From Tachypleus tridentatus (lineage: Eukaryota; Arthropoda; Merostomata; Xiphosura; Limulidae): a stretch of DNA of 64,000 bases. Below the pieces are notes generated by a model. That model was not told the origin of the DNA and did not search any database. It worked only from the letters and a program-made list of their open reading frames with translations. A program made the position numbers and the translations under genes. The stretch lies in NCBI RefSeq assembly GCF_004210375.1, contig NW_027467782.1, positions 19,385,276 through 19,449,275 on the forward strand. Direction: 5' to 3'. This document shows positions 1 through 10,969 of the stretch, one piece after another (the stretch's first letter is position 1; each line of letters opens with the position of its first letter).

Positions 1-3000
1 AACACTGGTTAAAAAGAACAAAAGACACTCATGTTTATGTAACACTTGTTACAAGGAACAAGAGAACTCGTGTTAATATAACAGTTGTTACAAAGAGCAA
101 GAGAACTCGTGTTAATGTCACACTTGTTACAAAAAACGAGAAACAATCATGTTAATATAACACTTGTTCCAAAAAACAAAAGACACTCATATTAACATAA
201 CACTTGTTACAAAGAAGAAGAGAACACGTGTTTATGTAACACTTGTTACAAAGAACAAGAGACACTCATGTTAATGTAACACTTGTTAAAAAGAAAAAGA
301 GAACTCGTGTTAATATAACACTTGTTAGAAAGAACAAGAGACAATCATGTTTATGTACCACTTTTAATAAAGAACAAGAGAAGTCTTGTTAATATAACAC
401 TTGTAAGAAAGAACAACAGACACTATTTTTATGTAACTCTTGTTACAAAGAACAAGACATGTTAATATAACACTTGTTACAAATAACAAGAGACACTAAT
501 GTTAATGTAATATTTGTTACAAAGAATAAAAGAACTCGTGCTAATATAAAACTTATTACAAAAAGAAGAGACACTCATGTTAATGTAACACTTTTACAAA
601 GAACAAAAGGACTCGTGTTAAAGAAACATTTGTTACAAATAAGAGAACTCGTGTTAATATAACTCTTGAAAGAATGAACAAGAGACACTCGTGTTAATGT
701 AACACTTGTTACAAAGAACAGGACACAATCATATTAATACAACACTTGTTTCAATGAACACGAGAATTCGTGTTAATATAACACTTCTTACAAATAACAA
801 GAGACGCTTATGTTTATGTAACACTTGTTACAAAGAACAAGAGACATGTTAATATAGCACTTTTACAAAGAACAAGAGAACTCGTGTTAATGTAACACTT
901 GTTACAAAGAACAATAGACACTCATGTTACTGTAACAGTTTTACAAAAAACAAAAGGACTCGTGTTAATGAAACATTTGTTACAAATAAGAGAACTCGTG
1001 TTAATATAACACTTGAAAGAAAGAACAAGAGACACTCATGTTTATGTAACACTTGTTACAAAGAACAAGAGACACTCGTGTTGATGTAACACTTGTTACA
1101 AAGAACAAGAGACATGTTAATATAATATTTTTTACAAAGAATAAGAGAACTTGTGCTGATATAAAACTTATTACAAAAAGAAGAGACAATCATCTTTATG
1201 TGACACTTCTTACAAAGAACAAGGAACAATCATGTTAATCTAACATGTTTCAAAGAACAAGAAACACTGATGTCAATATAACACTTGTTACAAAGAACAC
1301 GAGACTCATGTTAATGTAACACTTATTACAAACAACAAGAGAACTTGTGTTAATATAACACTTCTTACAAAGAACGAGAAACAATCATGTTAATATAACA
1401 CTTGTTTCAAAGAACAAAAGACACTCATATTAACATAACACTTGTTACAAAGAACAAGAGAACACGTGTTTATGTAACACTTTTAACAAAGAACAAGAGA
1501 CACTCATGTTAATGTAACATTTGTTAAAAAGAAAAAAAGAACTCGTGTTGATATGAAACTTGTTACAAAGAAAAAGAGAACTCGTGTTAATATAACACTT
1601 ATTACAAAGAACAAGAGACACTCATGTTAATGTAACACTTGTTAAAAAGAAAAAGAGTACTCGTGTTGATATAACACTTGTTACAATGAACAAGAGAACT
1701 CGTGTTAATGTAACACTTCTTACAAAAAACAAGAAACAATCATGTTAATATAACACTTGTTACAAAAAACAACACTCACGTTATTATAACACTTGTTACA
1801 AAGAACAAGAAACAGTCACGTTATTATAACACTTGTTACAAAGAATAAGAAACACTGATGTCAATATAACACTTGTTACAAAGAACATGAGACAGTCATG
1901 TTAATGTAACACTTGTTACACAGAAAGAGACACTCATATAAATATAACACTTGTTAAAAAGAACAAAAGACACTCATGTTTATGTAACACTTGTTACAAA
2001 GAACAAAACATTCACGTTTATCTAATACTTGTTACAAAGAACAAGAGACACTCATGTTAATATAACACTTGTTACAAAAAAGAAGTGAAACTCGTGTTAA
2101 TGTAACACTTATTCCAAAGAACAAGAGAACTCTTGTTAATATAACACTTGTTACAAAAAACAATAGACACTCATGTTAATCTAACACTTGTTACAAAAAA
2201 AGAAACAATCATGTTAATATAAACACTTTTACAAAGAACAAGAGAACTCGAGTTAATGTAACACTTGTTACAAAGAACAAGAAACAATCATGTTAATCTA
2301 ACACATGTTTCAAAGAACAAGAGACACTGATGTCAATATCACACTTCTTGCAAAGAATATGAAACACTCATGTTAGTGTAACACTTGTTACCAGGAACAA
2401 GAGAACTCGTGTTCATGTAACACTCCTTTTAAAGAACAAGAGACACTCATGTTAATATAACACTTGTTACAAAAAAAGAAACAATCATGTTAATATAAAC
2501 ACTTTTACAAAGAACAAGAGAACTCGTGTTAATATAACACTTGTTACAAAGTGCAAGAGACACTCATGTTAATATAACACTTGTTACAAAGAACAAGAGA
2601 ACTCGTGTTAATGTCACACTTGTTACAAAAAACAGACACTCCTGTAAGTGTATCACTTGTTACAAAAAACAAGAGACATTCATCTTAGTGTAATACTTGT
2701 TACAAAAAACGAGAAACAATCATGTTAATCTAACACGTTTCAAAGAACAAGAGACACTCATGTTAACATAACACTTGTTACAAAGAACAAGAGAACTCGT
2801 ATTTGTGCAACACTTGTTACAAAGAACAAGAGACACTCGTGTTAATGCAACACTTGTTACCAAAAACTAAAGACACTCCTGTTAGTGTAACACTTATTAC
2901 AAAGAACAAGAAAACTCGTGTTAATATAACACTTGTTACAAAGAACAAGAAAACTCGTGTTAATATAACACTTGTTACAAAGAACGAGAGAACTCGTGTT

Positions 3001-4553
3001 AATGTAACACTTGTTACAAAGAACAATAGACACTCATGTTAATGTAACACTTTTACAAAGAACAAAAGGACTCGTGTTAAAGAAACATTTGTTACAATGA
3101 AGATAACTCGTGTTAATATAACACTTGAAAGAAAGAACAAGAGACACTCGTGTTAATGTAACACTTGTTACAAAGAACAGGACACAATCATATTAATACA
3201 ACACTTGTTTCAATGAACACGAGAATTCGTGTTAATATAACACTTCTTACAAATAACAAGAGACACTCATGTTTATGTAACACTTGTTACAAAGAACAAG
3301 AGACATGTTAATATAGCACTTTTACAAAGAACAAAAGAACTCGTGTTAATGTGACACTTGTTACAAAGAACAATAGACTCTCATGTTAATGTAACACTTT
3401 TACAAAAAACAAAAGGTCTCGTGTTAATGAAACATTTGTTACAAATAAGAGAACTCGTGTTAATATAACACTTGAAAGAAAGAACAAGAGACACTCGTGT
3501 TGATGTAACACTTGTTACAAAAAACAAGAGACATGTTAATAAAATATTTTTTACAAAGAATAAGAGAACTTGTGCTGATATAAAACTTATTACAAAAAGA
3601 AGATACAATCATCTTTATGTGACACTTCTTACAAAGAACAAGAAACAATCATGTTAATCTAACACATGTTTCAAAGAACAAGAAACACTGATGTCAATAT
3701 AACACTTGTTACAAAGAACACGATACTCATGTTAATGTAACACTTATTACAAACAACAAGAGAACTCGTGTTAATATAACACTTCTTACAAAGAACGAGA
3801 AACAATCATGTTAATGTAACACTTGTTACAAAGAACAGGACACAATCTTATTAATACAACACTTGTTTCAATGAACACGAGAATTCGTGTTAATATAACA
3901 CTTCTTACAAATAACAAGAGACACTCATGTTTATGTAACACTTGTTACAAAGAACAAGAGACATGTTAATATAGCACTTTTACAAAGAACAAAAGAACTC
4001 GTGTTAATGTGACACTTGTTGCAAAGAACAATAGACTCTCATGTTAATGTAACACTTTTACAAAAAACAAAAGGTCTCGTGTTAATGAAACATTTGTTAC
4101 AAATAAGAGAACTCGTGTTAATATAACACTTGAAAGAAAGAACAAGAGACACTCGTGTTGATGTAACACTTGTTACAAAAAACAAGAGACATGTTAATAT
4201 AATATTTTTTACAAAGAATAAGAGAACTTGTGCTGATATAAAACTTATTACAAAAAGAAGATACAATCATCTTTATGTGACACTTCTTACAAAGAACAAG
4301 AAACAATCATGTTAATCTAACACATGTTTCAAAGAACAAGAAACACTGATGTCAATATAACACTTGTTACAAAGAACACGATACTCATGTTAATGTAACA
4401 CTTATTACAAACAACAAGAGAACTCGTGTTAATATAACACTTCTTACAAAGAACGAGAAACAATCATGTTAATATAACACTTGTTTCAAAGAACAAAAGA
4501 CACTCATATTAATATAACACTTGTTACAAAGAACAAGAGAACACGTGTTTATG
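1..4553. repeat. Satellite A: minisatellite array, about 39-40 bp unit
   Basis: More than 110 diverged copies of a 39-40 bp unit run head to tail from the window edge. Each unit contains a core like AACACTTGTTACAAAGAAC followed by AAGAGACACTCATGTTAATGT (40 bp form) or AGAGAACTCGTGTTAATGT (39 bp form). Within a unit CTTGTT and AACAAG face each other across 6 bases, so each copy can form a small hairpin. Blocks of many units are themselves repeated: the segment from about 3152 to 3809 recurs at 3810-4467 with an offset of exactly 658 bp and only a few differences, and a related block starts near 693. Open frames on both strands exist only because the unit lacks stops; none looks like a gene. 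The array stops abruptly near 4553. Confidence 0.97.
3152..4467. repeat. 658 bp higher-order tandem duplication inside satellite A
   Basis: Landmarks recur with a fixed 658 bp spacing: a variant reading GGACACAATC is at 3180 and 3838, and the AACGAGAAACAATC variant at about 3795 and 4453. Only about three to five differences were noticed between the two copies, far fewer than between neighbouring 40 bp units, so the duplication is recent relative to the array. A third, more diverged relative carries the same landmark at 721, 2459 bp upstream of 3180. Unequal exchange is the usual mechanism for this structure. Confidence 0.9.
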
Positions 4554-4817
4554 TGCTTAAGTAACTAACACAGCTTGCCCATCTTGTACTCTTTCTTTAA
4601 CATCACGTTTTAACTGTATACTCTGTTATTATGGTCAAGTGTTAGCTTGGTAGTTATTATTTGTTGTACTCGTATATAGGATTTTCAAGATGTCTGGTTT
4701 AATGCTAGATAAATAATTAACTTCGTTGTGCGTAAACAACAGAGTTTTACAACCCTTAATCTCAAACATCTGCGTATAGATAAGGTTTCGAGAACGTTCT
4801 GACGTCAAGAGGTTTAT
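4554..4817. other. Unassigned unique sequence after satellite A
   Basis: The sequence changes abruptly from satellite to ordinary mixed sequence. It may include the 5' part of the Tc1-like element that follows, but I could not identify a terminal inverted repeat here. Confidence 0.5.
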
Positions 4818-5368
4818 ATGGAAATTATTAATGTTCCGTTCTCAGCTACATCCGGTTACGTCACCTTCGGGATAGGACCACCACTGCGACGTCTACTGCC
4901 TCAACCATACCAGGGCTGCGTAGGATTTCCGATCAGACCGTACGCAACCGTCGACGAGATTCTTAGGCCCCATGTGCAACCCATCATCGTCAACGACGTT
5001 TTTCAACATGACAACGCCCGTCCTCACACAGCTCGATTCACCACTGTCTTCTTGAGACACCACAACATCAACGTTTTTCCCTGGCCCTCCAGATCACCAG
5101 ATTTAAACCCATCGAACATCTTTGGGACGAATTGGATCGACGTCTGCAACGGCGACAACCTCAACTGCAGACTCTACCTCAGCCTGCAGCAGCTTTGCAG
5201 GCTGAGTGGACAGCCATTCCACAAGATGTGATTCGTAATCACATCGCTTCCATGGGCAGGAGATGCGAAGCAGTTATTGATGCTCACGGGGGGCATACGT
5301 TGAGTGACGTTAAACTTCAACTAGTGAGTGTGACTTCGCCTTTGCAGACTTTGGATGTTCAGCAGTGA
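4818..5368 (+). pseudogene. Tc1-like transposase, internally deleted and frameshifted
   Basis: This is a remnant of a Tc1-family DDE transposase, the enzyme that cuts and pastes its own element. Three pieces are visible in different frames. From 4874 to about 4950 a helix-turn-helix piece reads [16 protein letters not shown]. From 4953 the catalytic part reads [10 protein letters not shown] and then [10 protein letters not shown], which contains the second catalytic aspartate. From about 5110 a one-base loss (a C missing in the LNP-I codons) moves the frame; the rest then reads [15 protein letters not shown] and ends near HGGHT. The piece normally carrying the first catalytic Asp is missing: the DNA-binding domain joins directly to the region before DNARPHTA, so several hundred bases have been deleted. 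It cannot encode an active enzyme. Confidence 0.9.
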
Positions 5369-6024
5369 ATGTGCCAAGTTTCACACATGTCATACAGAAC
5401 TACCCGGAATAAACTTGTTAACAATTTGTCTCAAATTTTGCCTTTTGCGTTTCTTTTTTTTTGAAGAGTATATATATGTGGGTTTGAACGTTTCTGGAAC
5501 TTTTACTGGGTATTCGTTAATGTCTGATTACCGCCAAATAATCAAAAATCAAATTCATATCACCTAATTTGTCACGTAAGGCATATTGGTGCTTCACCCC
5601 CATTTGTGGAAACTCTTTATGAGAACGGTGACACTGGTTTCTCCATTATCAAGGATTCCAAATCTAATGAATATAATGTATGATTATCAAACGTTTCATT
5701 GCTGAAGAGTCAATGAACAAACTTGAACGTAAACCATACATCCTGGCAGTTTCTACAGGACCTACTGAACGTAGATGTTAGCGTCCAAAGCCAATGAACC
5801 AATCCACAAAATTTCTTGGAAATGAATCGGGGACTTCAAGATACTGGTAATACAGATCTAATATTTAGATGTTAAATGTTTCCCTGGTGGCGTTCCACTG
5901 CATTATAAAGTGCGATTAATACGTTTAACTCATTTCACAATCGTTTCTTATTAATTTTACACCTATTCAATGCTTTACTTCTATTTCCATCCAATACATC
6001 AATTTTTTTTTATTTGATAGTTTA
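5369..6024. other. No recognisable gene
   Basis: Ordinary AT-rich sequence. It may hold the 3' flank of the Tc1-like relic. I see no repeat, RNA gene or convincing coding region. Confidence 0.6.
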
Positions 6025-6134
6025 TTGAGACAACATGTTTTTCAAATTCGAATGTCTTTACTAGTATCACACCTTCTTCTTGAGACAATATGTTTTTCAA
6101 ATTCGAATGTCTTTACTAGTATCACACCTTCCTC
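6025..6134. repeat. 55 bp tandem duplication
   Basis: Two adjacent copies of a 55 bp unit (6025-6079 and 6080-6134) both begin TTGAGACAA and share TTCAAATTCGAATGTC. They differ at only a few positions, so the duplication is recent. No gene is involved. Confidence 0.92.
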
Positions 6135-6330
6135 CCTCCGTCCCCCTCACATTTATTTAATTATTTCGTCCTTCAACGGCTAAGTATTGCATCAGTATTA
6201 TATCTCCTACTCCTGTAAGTTTGGCTGAATTCGTATCACAACTTTTAATCACTACTTTGTACAAGAAACTCCTATGAAAAATCTATTAACTTAATATTTG
6301 TATGAAATCATGAGATTTAATTCTGTTTAG

Positions 6331-6597
6331 AGGCCCAACATGTTCAGGTGGTTGAGGTGCTCTACTCGTAATCTAAGGGTCGCGGGTTCGAATATCCATA
6401 ACACCAAACATGCTTGTCTTTTCTGCCGTGGGGGGCATTATTATGTTACGATCAATCACACTATTCGTTGGTAAAAGAGTATCCCAAGGGTTGGCGGTGG
6501 GTTGTGATGACTAACTGCCTTCCCTCTGTTAAGTTAGGGAAGGCTAGCGCAGATAGCCCTCGTGTAGCTTTACGCGAAATTCAAAAATAAACAAACC
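6331..6597 (+). mobile_element. SINE family A (tRNA-derived), full length
   Basis: A tRNA-like head (box A-like region near 6345, box B-like GGGTTCGAATAT near 6383) is followed by the family body, with CACCAAACATGC, TGGTAAAAGAGTA, a TTGGCGGTGGGTTG stretch, AGATAGCCCTCGTGTAGC and an A-rich tail CAAAAATAAACAAAC. The same body occurs about ten times in this window. SINEs carry RNA polymerase III promoters and depend on a LINE for copying. No clear target duplication was found for this copy. Confidence 0.93.
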
Positions 6598-7548
6598 TTT
6601 TTCAAACTCACTAATTATTTCGTCTTTATCAAGAATTATCTAAAAAGATATAACCGCACGTCTTTCTTGGAGGTTCTCAGGTTGTCACTTTTTTTCCAAA
6701 AATCACTAGTTAAGCTGTTGTCTGTCTTCAAATTCACGAAAGAAAACAAACAAACGAACATCTAGTGTCACCAACCGTCTCCAAATTGTAATCTTTCATA
6801 TTCCTCACTTCATTAAGGATCGTTGATTCGAACATTACTTGAAATTAATTATTTTTGTATTTACCAACTTAAAACAAATTGTACGGGTTTATATATATTC
6901 CTTCCCTTGTAATTCAGGAACAAGTTCTCTCATTTAGTAGGTTATCAAGGTAGTATTTCTTCGTTAGGAATTATCCAGATAATATCACCTCTTTCTGTTG
7001 GTTGTCACCAAGAGATATTAAATCATTATCTTACTCTTGATGGATATTTATTCACCAAAATATCAAAATGATGCAGCTAGTGGTTTGAGTTTTCAACACT
7101 TAAGTAATAGATACTTGTGAGCTCACAAACATGAACCGTATTTACTCATGATGAATGTCCACAGATGCAAAATAGTTAATTCAGAGATTGCATCTGAGTC
7201 ATTGTGCAGGATCCTGTTGAGTGATCTATTAATCAGCTTAGAAGTTTTGATCTATTGGAACCCTCGTTAGATTTCTTTGTTTTGAAGTGAAAAGCTCCAC
7301 AAAACCATCGGCATCGAAACTATTTTTAGTACTATAAGCCATCATAGATACAGAGGGTGGACGAAAACATTGTTAATTTGTTATATTTTGTTATATCTTT
7401 TATTAGATAACAGAAGAATATAAAAAAATTACGTTTATAGAAGGCATTTGACGATATGTTAGATAAGTCAGTCCAAAATGTTGTTTTATACAAAGCGTTT
7501 ATGTTATGGAAAAAAACTCTGAAGCTAGCGAAGCAATAAAACAGTTCG
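6598..7548. other. No recognisable gene
   Basis: AT-rich sequence with frequent stops in all frames. No repeat, RNA gene or coding exon could be supported. Confidence 0.6.
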
Positions 7549-7700
7549 GCCTGATAATAGTGATTAAATATCTCACTAGACTCATTTCAGTAGGCCTAAT
7601 AACAGTGATAAGAACCACATTGAGCTTATTTCACTAAGGCTAGTAACAGTGATAAAAAACATTGGGCTTATTTTACTAAGCCTAATAACAGTGATAAAAA
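7549..7700. repeat. Short tandem array, about 44 bp unit, 4 copies
   Basis: The phrase GCCTAATAACAGTGAT and close variants start at 7549, 7593, 7638 and 7680, giving a period of 42-45 bp. The intervening text (CATTGAGCTTATTTCACTA-like) is also shared. Copies are moderately diverged. Confidence 0.88.
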
Positions 7701-8055
7701 CCACATCCAATGTTCCATGTAGTTTTTACTCAATCGCAGCCATAGACTTAAGATATTTCCAAATTCCAGCAAAGTGATTTTTGTACTGACATCAACTGGT
7801 TAAAACGATGTCTAGTTTAATTTGGACATTTAATTCAAAATAACAGTGAATAGCAGTTTTATAGTTTATATTAGGGAACTAGCCAGGAAATGCGCTGGCT
7901 GCGTGCCACTTTTTGTATTTAATGAAAGACTTGAAAATCTAATCCAAAAACATTTTTTGAAAATAAAATAACCCAACGAAAAAAAACAACAAAAACATCG
8001 CAAATAATTTTTATTAATCTTGCCAGATAGTATCGCTTAGTGATCGTAAGGCATC
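7701..8055. other. No recognisable gene
   Basis: Mixed AT-rich sequence between two short tandem arrays. Nothing further recognised. Confidence 0.55.
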
Positions 8056-8362
8056 AGACTAGAACCTCATGACAATATGAGACACTGGAGACGTGGAATT
8101 TTCATTCGACTAGAATCTTCTGACAATATAAGATGTAAGAGTTTGATTCGACCAGATCTTTTGACAATATGAGACGCTAGAATTTGATTCGACCAGATCT
8201 TGTTACAATATGAGACGCAAGAGTAGTTTGATTCGACCAGTTTTTGTGACAATATGAGACGCGAGGGTTTGATTCGACCAGATCTTGTGACAATTTGAGA
8301 CGCGAGAGTATGATTCAAGCATAATCTTGTGACAATATGAGACGAGGGAGTTTAGGAGTCGA
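8056..8362. repeat. Short tandem array, about 42 bp unit, about 7 copies
   Basis: Repeated phrases GACAATATGAGACGC and TTTGATTCGACCAG alternate with a period of about 41-43 bp across the interval. The minus-strand open frame through the array is a by-product of the periodicity and is not a gene. Confidence 0.92.
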
Positions 8363-8567
8363 ACAATCTATTATTACTAGGTTCACATTTGTTTTAAACC
8401 TTAGATGTACTTATCAACCTGTCTTTAACGTTTAGAGCAAGGGTGAATCCAATAATGACAGTTGTCAACCTATATTTAATTTTTTACAACAAAAGTGAAT
8501 TCAATAATGACACTTATCAACCTGTCTTTAACATTTAGAATAAATATGAATTCAATAATAGTACTTA

Positions 8568-9530
8568 CATTCTTGTGCTAATTAATTGAAACAAATGGTC
8601 ACTTTACAATATTTTCAGCATGGCGGCCGGTGTAGGCTCGCTGGGCCCGCTGATTTCCTTTAATAGTCATTTTTTTTCACACAGACGGCGTCATTAGCTG
8701 TGTTTTACAGTACGGTCGATCTATATTTGGGATATATGACGAAATTTTGAGAAATATTACGTCATTCGAAATTGCGTTAGAATGGCAAAAGACCAGTCAA
8801 AAACAACTTCTTACCAACTCAATGAAGAAAAAACGGTATTAATGGGGTCTGAAATACAAGAACTGGACGCAAGAACAATGGAGGAAAGTGTTATTCAGTG
8901 ACGAGACTCATTTCTTCGTACGGGGTCAAAGAAGTCTGCATGTTCGCAGACCTCCAGGTTAGCAACTTCGAGAATCTCACATCAATAAGTTCGTAAAACA
9001 TCCCTTGAAGAAGATGTTTTGGGGGCTTTTTCAGCTACTATGACGTCGGAGGCTTACATATCGTAGAAGGTATGATGCGAGGACTGCAGTACATCAAAGT
9101 TTTGCAGAAAAAAGCCATTCAAGAATTGAAAAAGAGATTTCCAGATGGATCTGGCATTTTTAGCAAGATTTGGCTCCGTTTTACACATCGAAACTTGTAA
9201 AGAATTTTATTACTACAACGCAAATAAAGGTGCTGGACTCGTCTGGAAATTCTTTGAACTTAAATCCTATTGAAAATCTTTGGGCGATTTGTAAAGAAAG
9301 ACTTCGGAGAAAAGACTGTACTACGAAAGATAAGCTAATTGAGGCCATAATTGAGGGGTGGTACCGCGATCCAAGAATTAGTAAAGATTGTAGTCAACTC
9401 GTGGACTCGATATTAAAGCGGATTAATGATCTTCTGAAAAATAAAGGTGGTCATATCATGTATAAAACGCAAAAAATTGAAAAAAAAATCGTAATTTTCC
9501 GTCTTGTTTCAATTAATTTGCACAAGAGTG
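8568..9530 (+). mobile_element. Tc1/mariner-class DNA transposon with both ends, 963 bp
   Basis: The ends are inverted repeats of 27 bp (8568-8594 and 9504-9530) that match at 25 positions; the left begins CATTCTTGTGC and the right ends GCACAAGAGTG. Each end is bordered by TA (8566-8567 and 9531-9532), the target duplication characteristic of this superfamily. The site lies inside an older tandem array, and excising the element in thought restores the array unit. The length is short for an autonomous Tc1-type element (typically 1.2 kb or more), and the N-terminal transposase coding region appears missing, so this is a non-autonomous, decayed copy. Confidence 0.95.
8840..9470 (+). pseudogene. 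Tc1/mariner-type DDE transposase remnant
   Basis: Coding traces for the catalytic domain lie inside the 963 bp element. Around 8866 one frame reads KNWTQEQWRKVLFSDETHFF, which carries the first catalytic Asp in the FSDE motif. Near 9150 another frame shows QDLAPFYTSKL (second Asp) just after an in-frame TAG, and near 9240 LNLNPIENLWAICKERL carries the final Glu of a DDE triad. Family members end with a segment like the LLKNKGGHIMY seen near 9440. Several stops and frameshifts separate these pieces and no N-terminal DNA-binding domain is evident. It belongs to the inverted-repeat element around it and is inactive. Confidence 0.88.
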
Positions 9531-10067
9531 TATCAACCTGTCTTTAACGGTTATAACAGGGGTGAATCCGATAATGACACTTATCAACCTGTCTTTGACG
9601 ATTATATCAAGAGTGCATCCAATAATGATACTTTATAACCTGTCTTTAACGGTTATAACAAGGGTGAATATAATGATGACACTTATCAACTGTCTTTAAC
9701 GTTTAGAACAAGTGTTAATACAATAATAACACTTATCAACCTGTCTTTAACGTTTATAACAAGGGTGCATCTAATGATGACACATCAACCTGTCTAACGT
9801 TTAAAACAAGGGTGAATCAATTGATGATACTTATCAACCCACCTTTAAGACTATAACTCTGAAAAATCTGTGTTGTTTTTAGTAACATGGTTCTTTTTAT
9901 GAATCATTTACTTTAACATAAACGAGTGATATCAAAGAATATAAAAAGAAGAGTTATTTCGTCGTTCCAAACTCTTTACATTGCAACTACCAGGAATATT
10001 CGATTTGAGTTTTTTTCAAAATTCGCTCAAAGCTACTTACTCTATCTGTCCTAAAACTGTAGATTAA

Positions 10068-10238
10068 TGTTTACAATGACATAGCTGATAATACACGTCG
10101 ACCTGTTTACAGTGACATAGCTGATAATAGACATCAACCTGTTTACATGGTTGGCCAAACAAGTCAACATATTTACAGCGACATAGCTGATCATACATGT
10201 AAACCTGTTTACAGTAATATAGCTGACCAAACACGATA
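10068..10238. repeat. Short tandem array, about 37 bp unit, 5 copies
   Basis: TTTACAGTGACATAGCTGAT and variants begin near 10070, 10107, 10142, 10171 and 10208. Spacing is mostly 36-37 bp, with one shortened copy. No gene is associated. Confidence 0.88.
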
Positions 10239-10740
10239 AAATATTTAGTTTTAACGTTCGTAACTCATACAACCATAAGTTTATGTCGTAACACAAAGGT
10301 TGTAATAACTAGTTCATATAAATGAGAATGTTTTGAACATCTTGAATGACATTAGACTACAGATTTAATGGGAAACAGCTCATTCGAGTGATCAGAAAAA
10401 TGAAAAAAAATATATTATGCGTCATTTTGTTCTATCCTCAGTTGCGTTTAATCTGCTGAGGGGAGAAAGGCTTATTTCTGAAATTTAAGACTTATGATAC
10501 ACATCGAAAAAATATTATAATGAATATGTTATCATTATCACAGTAAAATAAAACCAAAGTTTGTTTTAAATTTACTACTTGTACGTAAATTACATAAATT
10601 TATAAAACACGAAGTCGGTTTATCACGTATGTATAAAGGTCACAAAATAAACAAGGACATTTGTTTGTTTTTTAATTTCGCGCGAACCTGGGATCCAAAA
10701 AAAAATAGTATTTGCACAAATAAATATGTAAGAAAAATTA
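10239..10740. other. No gene; contains a SINE tail fragment
   Basis: AT-rich sequence. At about 10664-10692, TTTGTTTGTTTTTTAATTTC followed by GCGCGAA matches the reversed 3' tail of SINE family A, so a short minus-strand fragment sits here. Nothing else recognised. Confidence 0.55.
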
Positions 10741-10969
10741 GTTTGTTTTGAATTTCGCGCAAAACTACACGACGGCTATCTGCGCTAGCCGTCTCTAATT
10801 TTCCAGTGCACCACCAACTCTTGGGTTACTGATATAGTGGGATTGACCGTAATGTTATAACGTCCCCACGGCTGAAAGGGCGAGCATGTTTGGTGTGACG
10901 AGGAATCGACCCCGCGTCCCTCAGATTAGGAGTTGATGAACGCCTTAACCACCAAGCCATGCCAGGCCT
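10741..10969 (-). mobile_element. SINE family A, minus strand
   Basis: Read on the minus strand it has the tRNA-like head (GGCATGGCTTGGTGGTTAAG), a degraded box B, CACCAAACATGCTCGCCC and GCTAGCGCAGATAGCC, ending in the GCGAAATTCAAAACAAAC tail. The middle is shortened compared with the copy at 33401. No target duplication was found. Confidence 0.92.

Larger units (their letters stand above)
8405..9850. repeat. Tandem array of about 51 bp unit, split by a transposon
   Basis: Units containing ACTTATCAACCTGTCTTTAA and GGGTGAATCCAATAATGACA repeat at about 51 bp from 8405 to 8567, stop, and resume from 9531 to about 9850. The interruption is exactly the inserted Tc1/mariner-class element at 8568-9530. 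Removing it restores a normal ACTTATCAACC unit across the junction, so the array predates the insertion. Confidence 0.92.

Noticed and set aside
1..4553. Several 60-80 codon open frames on both strands in the first 4.5 kb
   Set aside because: All are translations of the 40 bp unit in frames that happen to lack stops; they repeat the same text and have no start or splice context.
1..4553. CRISPR-like array
   Set aside because: The repeats are contiguous with no unique spacers, and the genome is eukaryotic.
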